Shown here: positions 33,971 through 41,928 of the stretch, piece by piece | Numbering within the stretch: the stretch's first letter is position 1 | Layout: each line of letters begins with the position of its first letter | NCBI RefSeq assembly: GCF_001898175.1 | Contig: NZ_MKTH01000008.1 | Coordinates: forward strand, 186,001-250,000 | Direction of reading: 5' to 3' | Origin: Cellulomonas sp. 73-92 | GTDB taxonomy: Bacteria > Actinomycetota > Actinomycetes > Actinomycetales > Cellulomonadaceae | Length of the DNA stretch: 64,000 nt | Notes under the pieces: generated by a model | Seen by the model: the letters and a program-made list of their open reading frames with translations, nothing else | Database searches by the model: none | Told to the model about the DNA's origin: nothing | Program-made: the position numbers and the translations under genes

Positions 33971-35232
33971 GCACCACGACCGCCACCCCGCCCACGCGCC
34001 GCCGCACCCGGGTCCGGATCACCCTCGGCGCGCTGGCCGCCGTCGTCGGGCCCGGCCTCATCGCCGGGCTGTCCGACGACGACCCCGCCGGCATCACCAC
34101 GTACTCCGTGCTCGGCAGCGGCTACGGCTACCGCCTGCTGTGGGTGCTCACCGTCTCCACCATCGCGCTGATCCTGTTCCAGGACCTGGGCGCGCGGATC
34201 GGTGTCGTCACCGGCCAGGGGCTCGCCGGGCTCATCCGGCAGCGCTACGGCGCCCGCGCCGGCGTGCTGTCGATCGCCGCCCTGGGCCTGGCCAACGTCG
34301 GCACCACGACCGCCGAGTTCGCGGGCATCGCGGCGGGCTTCCAGATCTTCGGGGTCAGCCGGTACATCTCAGTCCCGGTCGCGGCCCTGCTCGTGTCGGT
34401 CCTGGTGCTGCGGGGCGGGTTCCGCGGCGTCGAGCGCGTGCTGCTGGCGCTCTCGGCGGTGTTCATCGCCTACATCGCGGCCGGCTTCCTGGCGCGCCCG
34501 GACTGGGGCGCGGCGTTCGCCGGCACGGTGGTCCCCAGCCTGCCGTCGGGACGCGACGCGGTGCTCATCGCCACCGCCACCCTCGGCACCACGCTGGCGC
34601 CGTGGGGGCTGGCGTTCATCCAGTCGTACGCGGTCGACAAGCGGCTCACGCCGCGCGAGCTCGGGCTGCTGCGCTGGGACGTCGTCACCGGCGCGATCCT
34701 CACCGGGGTCATCGGCTTCTTCGTCGTCGTCGCGTGCGCCGCGACGCTGCACGCCCACGGCCTGACGATCACCGACGCGTCGGACGCGGCCGCCGCGCTG
34801 GAGCCGCTCGCCGGCCGGCTGGCGTCCCAGCTCTTCGCCGGTGGGCTGATCGGCGCGGCGCTGCTGGCCGCCTCGATCCTGCCGCTGTCGACCGCCTACT
34901 CGGTGTGCGACTTCGCCGGGCGCCCGGCGGCCCTCGACGACTCGCCCGCCGAGGCGCCGCTGTTCTATGGGACGTTCGCGCTGGTCACGGTGACGGGCCT
35001 GGTGCTGGTGCTCCTGCCGGGCGTGTCGCTGGTCCCGCTGCTCATCGGCACCCAGGTGGTCAACGCGGTGCTCCTGCTGCCGCTGCTCGGCTACATGTCG
35101 GGCATCGCGCGCGACCGCCGGCTGATGGGCGAGTTCACGGCGCCGAGGGCGGTCGCCGCCGTCTACTGGGTGGCGGTCGCCCTCATCACGGCGTGCATCG
35201 TGGCGCTCGGCGTGCTGTCGATCCGCCACTGA
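33967..35232 (+). CDS. NRAMP-like divalent metal transporter, probable Mg2+ type
   Basis: A 421-residue protein with about 11 membrane helices. Helix 1 has SDDDPAGITTY where classical NRAMP proteins have DPGN, and helix 6 has GTTLAPWGLAF where they have the MPH motif. Loss of the helix-6 Met and the helix-1 Asn is what distinguishes NRAMP-related Mg2+ transporters from Mn2+/Fe2+ carriers. Coupling to an MgtE-N/CBS protein supports Mg2+. The GTG start overlaps the upstream stop (GTGA); the long track ORF upstream is a shadow. Confidence 0.85.
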   Translation: MSTTTATPPTRRRTRVRITLGALAAVVGPGLIAGLSDDDPAGITTYSVLGSGYGYRLLWVLTVSTIALILFQDLGARIGVVTGQGLAGLIRQRYGARAGVLSIAALGLANVGTTTAEFAGIAAGFQIFGVSRYISVPVAALLVSVLVLRGGFRGVERVLLALSAVFIAYIAAGFLARPDWGAAFAGTVVPSLPSGRDAVLIATATLGTTLAPWGLAFIQSYAVDKRLTPRELGLLRWDVVTGAILTGVIGFFVVVACAATLHAHGLTITDASDAAAALEPLAGRLASQLFAGGLIGAALLAASILPLSTAYSVCDFAGRPAALDDSPAEAPLFYGTFALVTVTGLVLVLLPGVSLVPLLIGTQVVNAVLLLPLLGYMSGIARDRRLMGEFTAPRAVAAVYWVAVALITACIVALGVLSIRH

Positions 35233-35237
35233 CGCCG

Positions 35238-35852
35238 TCAGGCCGGCGGCTGCGTCGGGGGGGTCGGCGGCGTGGGCGGGACGGGGTAGGTCGGCGTCGA
35301 CGGGGGCTGCCCGAGCGGCGGTGCCGGCGCGACCGGCGGCGGGGTCGGCACGGAGCCCGGCCAGCCGGAGACGACCCCGCCCACGGCGGCGAGCATCTGG
35401 CGGGCCTGACCGGCATGCTCCGACGCGCAGAGCACGGCGTACGAGGTCGCGACGATCTGGCTGGACGACGTGAAGTCGCGCCGCCCGCGTGTCAGCGAGT
35501 ACGTGATGACGGAGAAGAGCAACCCGAACGCGCCGCCGAAGAGCACGGCCGGGATCATGAGGTCCAGCGCGGACGACGAGAACAGCGTGAGGATCAGGCC
35601 GACGAACAGGCCGAACCACGCCCCGGACGCGAAGCCGCCGATGGCGGCCGACGGGTAGGACAGCCGCCGCAGCACCCGCTCGACCGTCTTCAGGTCGCTG
35701 CCGACGATCGTCACCTGCTGCACCGGGAACTGGTGCTCGGCGAGGTGGTCGACGGCCTTCTGCGCCTCGAGGTAGGTGCTGTAGGAGGCGACGGTCTCCC
35801 CCTGCGGCAGGGTCGGCACCCGCGGCACACGGTTCGCGCTGCTCATGCTCAT
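35238..35852 (-). CDS. general stress protein-like membrane protein
   Basis: A 204-residue protein. The first 70 residues (VASYSTYLEAQKAVDHLAEHQFPVQQVTIVG, in part) resemble the general stress protein 17M/YflT domain. Two membrane helices follow (FGLFVGLILTLFS and AVLFGGAFGLLFSVITYSL), then a Pro/Thr-rich tail. The function is unknown. The ATG at 35852 has GGGAGGA 8 bases upstream; the track's 680-residue form is a shadow of the divergent gene. It converges with the NRAMP-like gene, 5 bases apart. Confidence 0.8.
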   Translation of the reverse strand: MSMSSANRVPRVPTLPQGETVASYSTYLEAQKAVDHLAEHQFPVQQVTIVGSDLKTVERVLRRLSYPSAAIGGFASGAWFGLFVGLILTLFSSSALDLMIPAVLFGGAFGLLFSVITYSLTRGRRDFTSSSQIVATSYAVLCASEHAGQARQMLAAVGGVVSGWPGSVPTPPPVAPAPPLGQPPSTPTYPVPPTPPTPPTQPPA

Positions 35853-35903
35853 GAACCGATCCTCCCGCACGGCGCGCACCCGTGCCAGGCACACCTGCCC
35901 GGT

Positions 35904-35909
35904 TACGCT
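35904..35909 (+). promoter_or_regulatory. -10 box of second CBS gene, leaderless type
   Basis: TACGCT ends 6 bases before the GTG at 35916 in the 63-base divergent gap. Confidence 0.5.
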
Positions 35910-35915
35910 TTCGCG

Positions 35916-37184
35916 GTGAGCTCGGTCGGGACCAGGGTCTTCGTGGCGCGCCTCGCCGGCACGGCCGTCTTCGACCCCATCGGGGACCAGGTCGGCCGGG
36001 TCCGCGACGTCGTGCTGCTCGAGCGGCTGAAGGCCGCCCCCGCCGCCGTCGGCCTCGTCGTCGAGGTGCCGGGCAAGCGGCGCATCTTCCTGCCGCTGAC
36101 CCGGGTGACGAGCATCGACGCCGGGCAGGTCATCAGCACCGGGCTGCTCAACATGCGCCGGTTCGAGCAGCGCGCCACCGAGACGCTCGTCGTCGGCCAG
36201 CTCCTCGAGCGCACCGTGACGCTGGCCGACGGCGTGTCCCAGGCGACCGTCGAGGACGTGGCGATCGAGGTCCAGCGGGGAGGGGACTGGGTCGCGACCA
36301 AGCTGTCGGTCCGGCACAAGGGCGGCGGTGGCCTGCTGCGTCGCCGCGGCACCACGCAGACCGTGGGGCTCGACGAGGTGGCCGGGCTGTTCCAGCACGC
36401 CCCGACGCAGGGTGCCGAGCTCCTGGCGGAGCGGTACGAGGAGATGAAGCCGGCCGACGTCGCCGACGAGCTGCACGAGATGGAGAGCCGGCGCCGCATC
36501 CAGGTCGCGGCCGCGCTGTCCGACGAGCAGCTGGCGGACGTGCTCGAGGAGCTGCCGGAGGACGACCAGGTGGCGATCCTCGCCGGCCTGGCGATCGACC
36601 GCGCCGCGGACGTCCTCGAGGAGATGCAGCCCGACGACGCGACCGACCTGCTGCGCGAGCTGCCCGACGAGCGCAAGAACGAGCTGCTGGCGGCGATGGA
36701 GCCCGACGAGGCCGCCGACGTGCTGCGCCTGCTGGCCTACGAGGACCGGTCGGCCGGTGGCCTCATGACCACCGAGCCCGTGATCCTCGGCCCCGAGACG
36801 TCCATCGCCGCCGCCCTCGCCCACGTCCGCCGCGAGGACCTCAACCCGGCGCTGGCCTCGACGGTCTTCGTCGTGCGGCCCCCGCTCGAGACGCCGACAG
36901 GCCGTTTCATCGGCGTGGTGCACCTGCAGCGGATGCTGCGCCACCCCCCGCACGAGTCCATCGGGCAGATCGTCGACACCGACATCGAGGCGCTGCGGCC
37001 GGACAGCCCGCTGACGACCGTCGCCCGGGAGCTGGCGACCTACAACCTGCTGGTGCTGCCGGTGCTGGACGGCGAGCGCCGCCTGCTCGGCGCGGTATCG
37101 GTCGACGACGTCCTCGACCACCTGCTGCCGGAGGACTGGCGCGAGGCGGACGACGAGGCGTCGGACGGGACGCGCCATGGCTGA
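35916..37184 (+). CDS. MgtE N-terminal and CBS domain protein (second copy)
   Basis: A 422-residue cytoplasmic protein with the same plan as the first copy: PRC-barrel-like N-terminus (ARLAGTAVFDPIGDQVGRVRD), MgtE N domain (MKPADVADELHEMESRR, LADVLEELPEDDQVAIL) and paired CBS motifs ending NLLVLPVLDGERRLLGAVS. It lacks the MgtE channel. The GTG start follows a TACGCT box by 6 bases. It overlaps the DUF1003 membrane gene by 8 bases, so it may be that protein's cytoplasmic partner. Confidence 0.88.
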   Translation: MSSVGTRVFVARLAGTAVFDPIGDQVGRVRDVVLLERLKAAPAAVGLVVEVPGKRRIFLPLTRVTSIDAGQVISTGLLNMRRFEQRATETLVVGQLLERTVTLADGVSQATVEDVAIEVQRGGDWVATKLSVRHKGGGGLLRRRGTTQTVGLDEVAGLFQHAPTQGAELLAERYEEMKPADVADELHEMESRRRIQVAAALSDEQLADVLEELPEDDQVAILAGLAIDRAADVLEEMQPDDATDLLRELPDERKNELLAAMEPDEAADVLRLLAYEDRSAGGLMTTEPVILGPETSIAAALAHVRREDLNPALASTVFVVRPPLETPTGRFIGVVHLQRMLRHPPHESIGQIVDTDIEALRPDSPLTTVARELATYNLLVLPVLDGERRLLGAVSVDDVLDHLLPEDWREADDEASDGTRHG

Positions 37185-37674
37185 GCGTCTCGACCAGCCG
37201 CGTGGCTCCCGTCTCGGGTGGCGGCCCAAGCGGGACCCCGACCGCGTCGGGCGCGGCGCCGAGGCCTTTGCCCGGTTCATGGGGACCGGTCGGTTCCTGC
37301 TCTACATGACGGCGTTCATCATCGTCTGGATCATCCTCAACGCCGTCGGGCTGATCCATCACTGGGACCCGTACCCGTTCATCCTGCTCAACCTGTGCTT
37401 CTCGGTGCAGGCCTCGTACGCGGCACCGCTGATCCTGCTCGCGCAGAACCGGCAGGACGACCGTGACCGCGTCTCCCTGGAGCAGGACCGGCAGCAGGCC
37501 GAGCGGAACCTCGCCGACACCGAGTTCCTCGCCCGCGAGATCGCCGCGCTGCGCATCGGCCTCGCCGAGGTCGCGACCCGCGACTTCGTCCGCTCCGAGC
37601 TTCGCGAGCTGCTCGAGGACCTCAAGGAGGAGCAGGCCACGGAGGCCATGACCGAGCTCGAGGCGTCCGACTGA
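37177..37674 (+). CDS. DUF1003 membrane protein
   Basis: A 165-residue protein with two membrane helices (FLLYMTAFIIVWIILNAVG and PFILLNLCFSVQASYAAPLI) and a charged, probably coiled-coil C-terminus (EQDRQQAERNLADTEFLARE). The helix pair and the loop HHWDPYPF are the DUF1003 hallmark. The family is often found next to CBS-domain genes; its function is unknown. It overlaps the upstream gene by 8 bases. Confidence 0.9.
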   Translation: MAERLDQPRGSRLGWRPKRDPDRVGRGAEAFARFMGTGRFLLYMTAFIIVWIILNAVGLIHHWDPYPFILLNLCFSVQASYAAPLILLAQNRQDDRDRVSLEQDRQQAERNLADTEFLAREIAALRIGLAEVATRDFVRSELRELLEDLKEEQATEAMTELEASD

Positions 37675-37712
37675 GCGCCGACCGAGCGGTCGACGACGTC
37701 GTCGGCGAGGCG

Positions 37713-39185
37713 GTGGAACCCGTCGCCGGCGGCACGACGACGAGCGCCCGCGAACAGGTGGCGGTGCCCGACGAGGCGACGGTTGCGCCCGCCGCGCGGG
37801 CCGCCGGGCTCGTCGTCGGACCGCTCGTCGTCGCGGTCCTCGCGCTGGCGACCTACGTGACGTTCTCGTGGTCGCAGTGGCGCCGCCTGGAGACGCCCTC
37901 GTGGGACCTGGGCATCTTCACGCAGCTGGCGCAGCGGTACGCGCACCTGCAAGCGCCGGTGGTGGACATCAAGGGCGCCGGCTTCAACCTGCTCGGCGAC
38001 CACTTCCACCCGCTGCTCGTCCTGCTCGGCCTGCCGTACCGGATCGCGCCGAGCGCCGTCACCGTCATGGTGGTGCAGGACCTGCTGCTCGCGTGGTCCG
38101 TGTACGTCGTCGCGCGCGAGGCGGTGCGGCGGCTCGGCGCGCTCCCGGGGTCGCTCGTGGGCGCTGCCTACGCCGTGAGCTTCGGCGTCGTGGGCGCGGT
38201 CGCGGTCCAGTTCCACGAGATCGCGTTCGCCGTGCCGCTGCTGGCGTTGTCCCTGGTCGCGCTGGTCCGCCGGCGCTGGTGGCCGGCCGCGCTGTGGGCC
38301 GCGCCGCTGGTCTTCGTCAAGGAGGACCTCGGCGCGACCGTGCTCGTCATCGGGCTCCTGGTGGTGTGGCTGTCGGACGACGACCGCCGCGCGCTGTGGC
38401 TGGGCCGGGCCCTGGCCGCCTGGGGCGTGGTGTGGCTCGTCCTGACGCAGGCGGTGATCCTGCCCGCGCTCAACCCCTCCGGCGTCTTCGCCTACGCCGA
38501 CCGGCTCGACTGGCGCGACCTCGCGACGCACCCGTGGCTGCTGGTCACGCACCTCGTCGACGACTGGCGCAAGGTCATCACCCTGCTGCTCCTCGTCGCG
38601 ATCACGGGGCTCGTCGGGCTGCGCTCGCCGGTGATGCTCGTCGCGGTGCCCACGATCCTGTGGCGGTTCTGGTCCGGCAACTACGGCTTCTGGGGCCACA
38701 CCTGGCACTACAGCGCGGTGCTCATGCCGATCGCGTTCGTCGCGATGCTCGACGGGGTCGAGCTCGCCGGACGCTCGCCCCGCGCGTGGCTGCGGTCCTC
38801 CTCGCGCTCGGCCGTCGCCGTCGCCGTGACGGTCGGCGCCCTGGTCGCGCCGCAGGTGGCGCTCGGACAGCTCGGCACCCCCGGGTTCTGGCACCCCAAC
38901 CCGCGGGAGGCGGCGGCCCGCGGCGCGCTGGCGGCGGTCCCCGCCGGCGCCTCGGTCGAGGCGGACGTCGGGCTGATGAACTACCTCGTCGACCACCACG
39001 ACGTGTACTGGATGGGCAACAAGGGCAACCCGGCGGCGGACTACCTCGTCTTCGACTCCGCGTGGAGCAGCGGCCAGAAGACGCCCGCGGCGCTGGTCGC
39101 GTGGGCCACCGCCCACCACCCCGGCGCGACCTACACCGTGACGTACGACGCGGGCGGCTACCTGGTCGCGGAGCGGACGTCCTAG
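37713..39185 (+). CDS. DUF2079 polytopic membrane protein
   Basis: A 490-residue protein with about ten membrane helices. WDLGIFTQLAQRYAHL, GDHFHPLLVLLGLPYRI and KEDLGATVLVIGL are the conserved loops of DUF2079, a family with the look of polyprenyl-linked glycosyltransferases (GT-C-like fold). The catalytic role is not established. The start is GTG 37713; no strong Shine-Dalgarno is seen, so it may be translated by coupling with the gene 38 bases upstream. Confidence 0.85.
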   Translation: MEPVAGGTTTSAREQVAVPDEATVAPAARAAGLVVGPLVVAVLALATYVTFSWSQWRRLETPSWDLGIFTQLAQRYAHLQAPVVDIKGAGFNLLGDHFHPLLVLLGLPYRIAPSAVTVMVVQDLLLAWSVYVVAREAVRRLGALPGSLVGAAYAVSFGVVGAVAVQFHEIAFAVPLLALSLVALVRRRWWPAALWAAPLVFVKEDLGATVLVIGLLVVWLSDDDRRALWLGRALAAWGVVWLVLTQAVILPALNPSGVFAYADRLDWRDLATHPWLLVTHLVDDWRKVITLLLLVAITGLVGLRSPVMLVAVPTILWRFWSGNYGFWGHTWHYSAVLMPIAFVAMLDGVELAGRSPRAWLRSSSRSAVAVAVTVGALVAPQVALGQLGTPGFWHPNPREAAARGALAAVPAGASVEADVGLMNYLVDHHDVYWMGNKGNPAADYLVFDSAWSSGQKTPAALVAWATAHHPGATYTVTYDAGGYLVAERTS

Positions 39186-39225
39186 GTCACGTCCTTGGCC
39201 CCACGGGGGCGTCCGCGCCACCGCT

Positions 39226-39231
39226 TACGAT
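39226..39231 (+). promoter_or_regulatory. -10 box of mrp, leaderless type
   Basis: TACGAT ends 6 bases before the mrp ATG; no Shine-Dalgarno is present. Confidence 0.55.
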
Positions 39232-39237
39232 GGCGGC

Positions 39238-40386
39238 ATGCCCTCCAGCCCCTCCCAGCCCGAGGGTCTTGCCGCTGCGGTCCGCCAGGCGCTGACCGGT
39301 GTGCTCGACCCGGAGATCCGCCGTCCGATCACCGACCTCGGCATGGTCCGGTCGGTGCTCGTCGACGGCGGCCACGTGACCGTCCGCGTCGACCTGACCG
39401 TCCCCGGCTGTCCGCTCAAGGACACGCTCGTCAAGGACGTCACGGCGGCGGTGGAGGCGCTCGAGGGCGTGCAGGCCGTCTCGGTCGAGCTCGGCCAGAT
39501 GACCGCCGAGCAACGCGCCGGTCTGACCGAGAAGCTCCGCGGCGGGCGGCCCGAGCCGGTCATCCCGTTCGCGCAGCCGGACTCGCTGACCCGGGTCATC
39601 GCCGTCACCAGCGGCAAGGGCGGGGTCGGCAAGTCGTCGGTCACCGCCAACCTCGCGGTCGCGATGGCCCAGATGGGCCTGGCGGTCGGCGTCGTCGACG
39701 CGGACATCTACGGGTTCTCGCTGCCGCGGATGCTGGGGACCGACCAGCCGCCGACGGCGGTCGACGAGATGCTGCTCCCGCCGGTGGCGCACGGCGTCAA
39801 GGTCGTCTCGATCGGCATGTTCGTCGAGCCCGGCCAGCCCGTGGTGTGGCGCGGCCCGATGCTGCACCGCGCGCTCCAGCAGTTCCTCACGGACATGTAC
39901 TGGGGCGACCTCGACGTGCTGCTGCTCGACCTGCCGCCCGGGACGGGCGACATCGCGATCTCCGTGGCTCAGCTGCTGCCGGGCTCGTCGCTCGTCGTCG
40001 TCACCACGCCGCAACTGGCCGCCGCGGAGGTGGCCGAGCGCGCCGGGGCCGTCGCCGTGCAGACGCACCAGCGCCTGGTCGGGGTCATCGAGAACATGTC
40101 CTGGCTCACCCAGCCGGACGGCTCGCGGCTCGAGCTGTTCGGGTCGGGCGGCGGCGAGCGCGTGGCGGCGAGCCTGTCCACGCTCGTCGGCACGGACGTG
40201 CCGCTGCTGGGCCGGGTGCCGATCGACATCGCCGTGCGCGAGGCGGGCGACGCCGGCACGCCGGTGGTGGCCGCCGACCCCGGCTCCCCCGCCGCGGTGG
40301 CGCTGCGCGAGATCGCCGCCGGGCTCGTCTCGACCCCGCGCGGGCTGGCCGGCAAGCCGCTCGGCGTCGTCCCCGTCACCCGCTGA
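39238..40386 (+). CDS. mrp: Mrp/ApbC family P-loop ATPase
   Basis: A 382-residue protein: an N-terminal MIP18/DUF59 domain (residues about 8-85, LDPEIRRPITDLGMV) and a deviant Walker A GKGGVGKSSVTANLA near residue 125, followed by DADIYGFSLPRML and LDLPPGTGD. The family carries iron-sulfur clusters to apoproteins. Many members have a CxxC near the dimer interface after ENMS; this one reads ENMSWLTQPDGSRLE and has none, as I recall for other actinobacterial Mrp proteins. The galK gene follows by 9 bases. Confidence 0.92.
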   Translation: MPSSPSQPEGLAAAVRQALTGVLDPEIRRPITDLGMVRSVLVDGGHVTVRVDLTVPGCPLKDTLVKDVTAAVEALEGVQAVSVELGQMTAEQRAGLTEKLRGGRPEPVIPFAQPDSLTRVIAVTSGKGGVGKSSVTANLAVAMAQMGLAVGVVDADIYGFSLPRMLGTDQPPTAVDEMLLPPVAHGVKVVSIGMFVEPGQPVVWRGPMLHRALQQFLTDMYWGDLDVLLLDLPPGTGDIAISVAQLLPGSSLVVVTTPQLAAAEVAERAGAVAVQTHQRLVGVIENMSWLTQPDGSRLELFGSGGGERVAASLSTLVGTDVPLLGRVPIDIAVREAGDAGTPVVAADPGSPAAVALREIAAGLVSTPRGLAGKPLGVVPVTR

Positions 40387-40395
40387 AAGGCCCCG

Positions 40396-41625
40396 ATGAC
40401 CACCACCACCTCGGCCGCGACGCTGCGGCCGGCCTGGTCGCGCGACGAGGGCGCGGCGCGCGTGCGCGCGCTGTTCGCCACCGCCTTCACCGACGAGCCT
40501 GACGGCGTCTGGTCGGCGCCCGGGCGGGTCAACCTCATCGGCGAGCACACGGACTACAACGGCGGGCTGTGCCTGCCGATCGCGCTGCCGCACCGCACGT
40601 TCGTCGCGCTGCGGGCGCGGGACGACGAGACGATCCGGCTGGTGTCGGCGCAGGAGGCGTCCTCGGTCGTCGCGGTGTCGCTGTCGTCGGTGGCGCCCGG
40701 GGCCCTGTCGGGGTGGGCCGCGTACGTGGCCGGCGTCGCGTGGGCGCTGCGGCAGGCCGGGTTCGTCGTGCGCGGCTTCGACGCCACGGTGGACTCCTGC
40801 GTGCCCTACGGCGCGGGTCTCTCGTCGTCGGCCGCGCTGGAGTCCGCGTTCGCCGTGGCGCTCGACGAGGTCTTCGGGCTCGGGCTGGCCTCCGACGACG
40901 CCGGGCGGGCCCGTCTCGCGGCGGCGTGCGTGCGCGCCGAGAACGAGATCGCGGGCGCGCCGACGGGTGGGCTCGACCAGGCCTCGTCCCTGAGGTGCCA
41001 CGCCGGCCAAGCGCTCCTCCTCGACTGCCTCGACGGCTCGGTGGAGCAGGTGCCGTTCGACCTGTCGGCCGCGGGGCTCGCGCTGCTCGTCGTCGACACC
41101 AAGGCCGAGCACTCGCACGCCACGGGCGGCTACGGCGCCCGGCGGGCGACCTGCGAGGAGGCGGCGACCCTGCTCGGCGTGCCGCTGCTGCGCTCGGTGG
41201 CCGACGAGCCCGACGGCGGCGCCACCGCGCTGGCCCGGCTCGACGACGGAACGCCCGAGGGCTCCGTCCGGGTGCGCCGCGTGCGGCACGTGCTCTCGGA
41301 GATCGGGCGGGTGCGCGAGTTCGTCGGGCTGCTGCGCTCGGGCGCCGTCGACGAGGTGGGTCCGGCGATGGATGCGTCGCACGCCTCGCTGCGCGACGAC
41401 TACGAGGTCTCCTGCGTGGAGCTGGACCTGGTGGTGACGGCGGCGCGCGCCGCCGGTGCGCTCGGCGCGCGGATGACGGGCGGCGGGTTCGGCGGGTCGG
41501 CGATCGCGCTGGTGCGTGCGGGGACCGAGTCGGCCGTGGCGGCGGCGGTCGCGGCGGCCTTCGCCGAGTCGGGGCTGGGCGCGCCGGAGTTCCTGCTGGC
41601 GCTCCCGTCGGACCCGGCCGCGTAG
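40396..41625 (+). CDS. galK: galactokinase
   Basis: A 409-residue GHMP kinase. GRVNLIGEHTDYNGG is the galactokinase signature near residue 45, PYGAGLSSSAALE the ATP-binding loop near 135, and MTGGGFGGS the third motif near 360. It phosphorylates galactose at C1 for the Leloir pathway. No galT or galE lies nearby, so the pathway genes are elsewhere. AAAGG lies 8 bases before the ATG. It probably shares a transcript with mrp although the two functions are unrelated. Confidence 0.95.
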   Translation: MTTTTSAATLRPAWSRDEGAARVRALFATAFTDEPDGVWSAPGRVNLIGEHTDYNGGLCLPIALPHRTFVALRARDDETIRLVSAQEASSVVAVSLSSVAPGALSGWAAYVAGVAWALRQAGFVVRGFDATVDSCVPYGAGLSSSAALESAFAVALDEVFGLGLASDDAGRARLAAACVRAENEIAGAPTGGLDQASSLRCHAGQALLLDCLDGSVEQVPFDLSAAGLALLVVDTKAEHSHATGGYGARRATCEEAATLLGVPLLRSVADEPDGGATALARLDDGTPEGSVRVRRVRHVLSEIGRVREFVGLLRSGAVDEVGPAMDASHASLRDDYEVSCVELDLVVTAARAAGALGARMTGGGFGGSAIALVRAGTESAVAAAVAAAFAESGLGAPEFLLALPSDPAA

Positions 41626-41860
41626 CGCTGCCGCCGGCCGCCCACCGGTCCCGGGCGAGCACACCCCGGGGGCCTGCCTAGCCGCGTCGAGGGCGGTACC
41701 GCGCGAAGGCGCGATGGTGCCTGTCCGGCTGCGGGAGCGCCCGCCCCATTGCTCGTGGCGGTGGCACAGCCTCGGTCACGCCCAACCCTGGTGCGGCGTC
41801 GAAGCTCCACTGGACACCCGACATCTTCCGGGTGAAAGTGCTGATCAGGCACCCTTCCTC

Positions 41861-41889
41861 TTGTCTCCGACGGCACGTCCGGCTATCGT
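41861..41889 (+). promoter_or_regulatory. promoter of the DUF222-HNH gene
   Basis: TTGTCT (41861-41866), 17 bases, then TATCGT (41884-41889). Spacing is ideal, and the LexA box begins at the next base. The preceding 230 bases after galK hold nothing else I recognise. Confidence 0.6.
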
Positions 41890-41905
41890 TAGAACATACG
41901 TTCGA
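41890..41905 (+). promoter_or_regulatory. LexA (SOS) box
   Basis: TAGAACATACGTTCGA matches the actinobacterial LexA consensus TCGAAC-N4-GTTCGA at all but one position of the two six-base arms. It directly follows the -10 box, covering the likely transcription start. Confidence 0.8.
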
Positions 41906-41928
41906 CGATGCGCAGGGGGTGCGCGACG

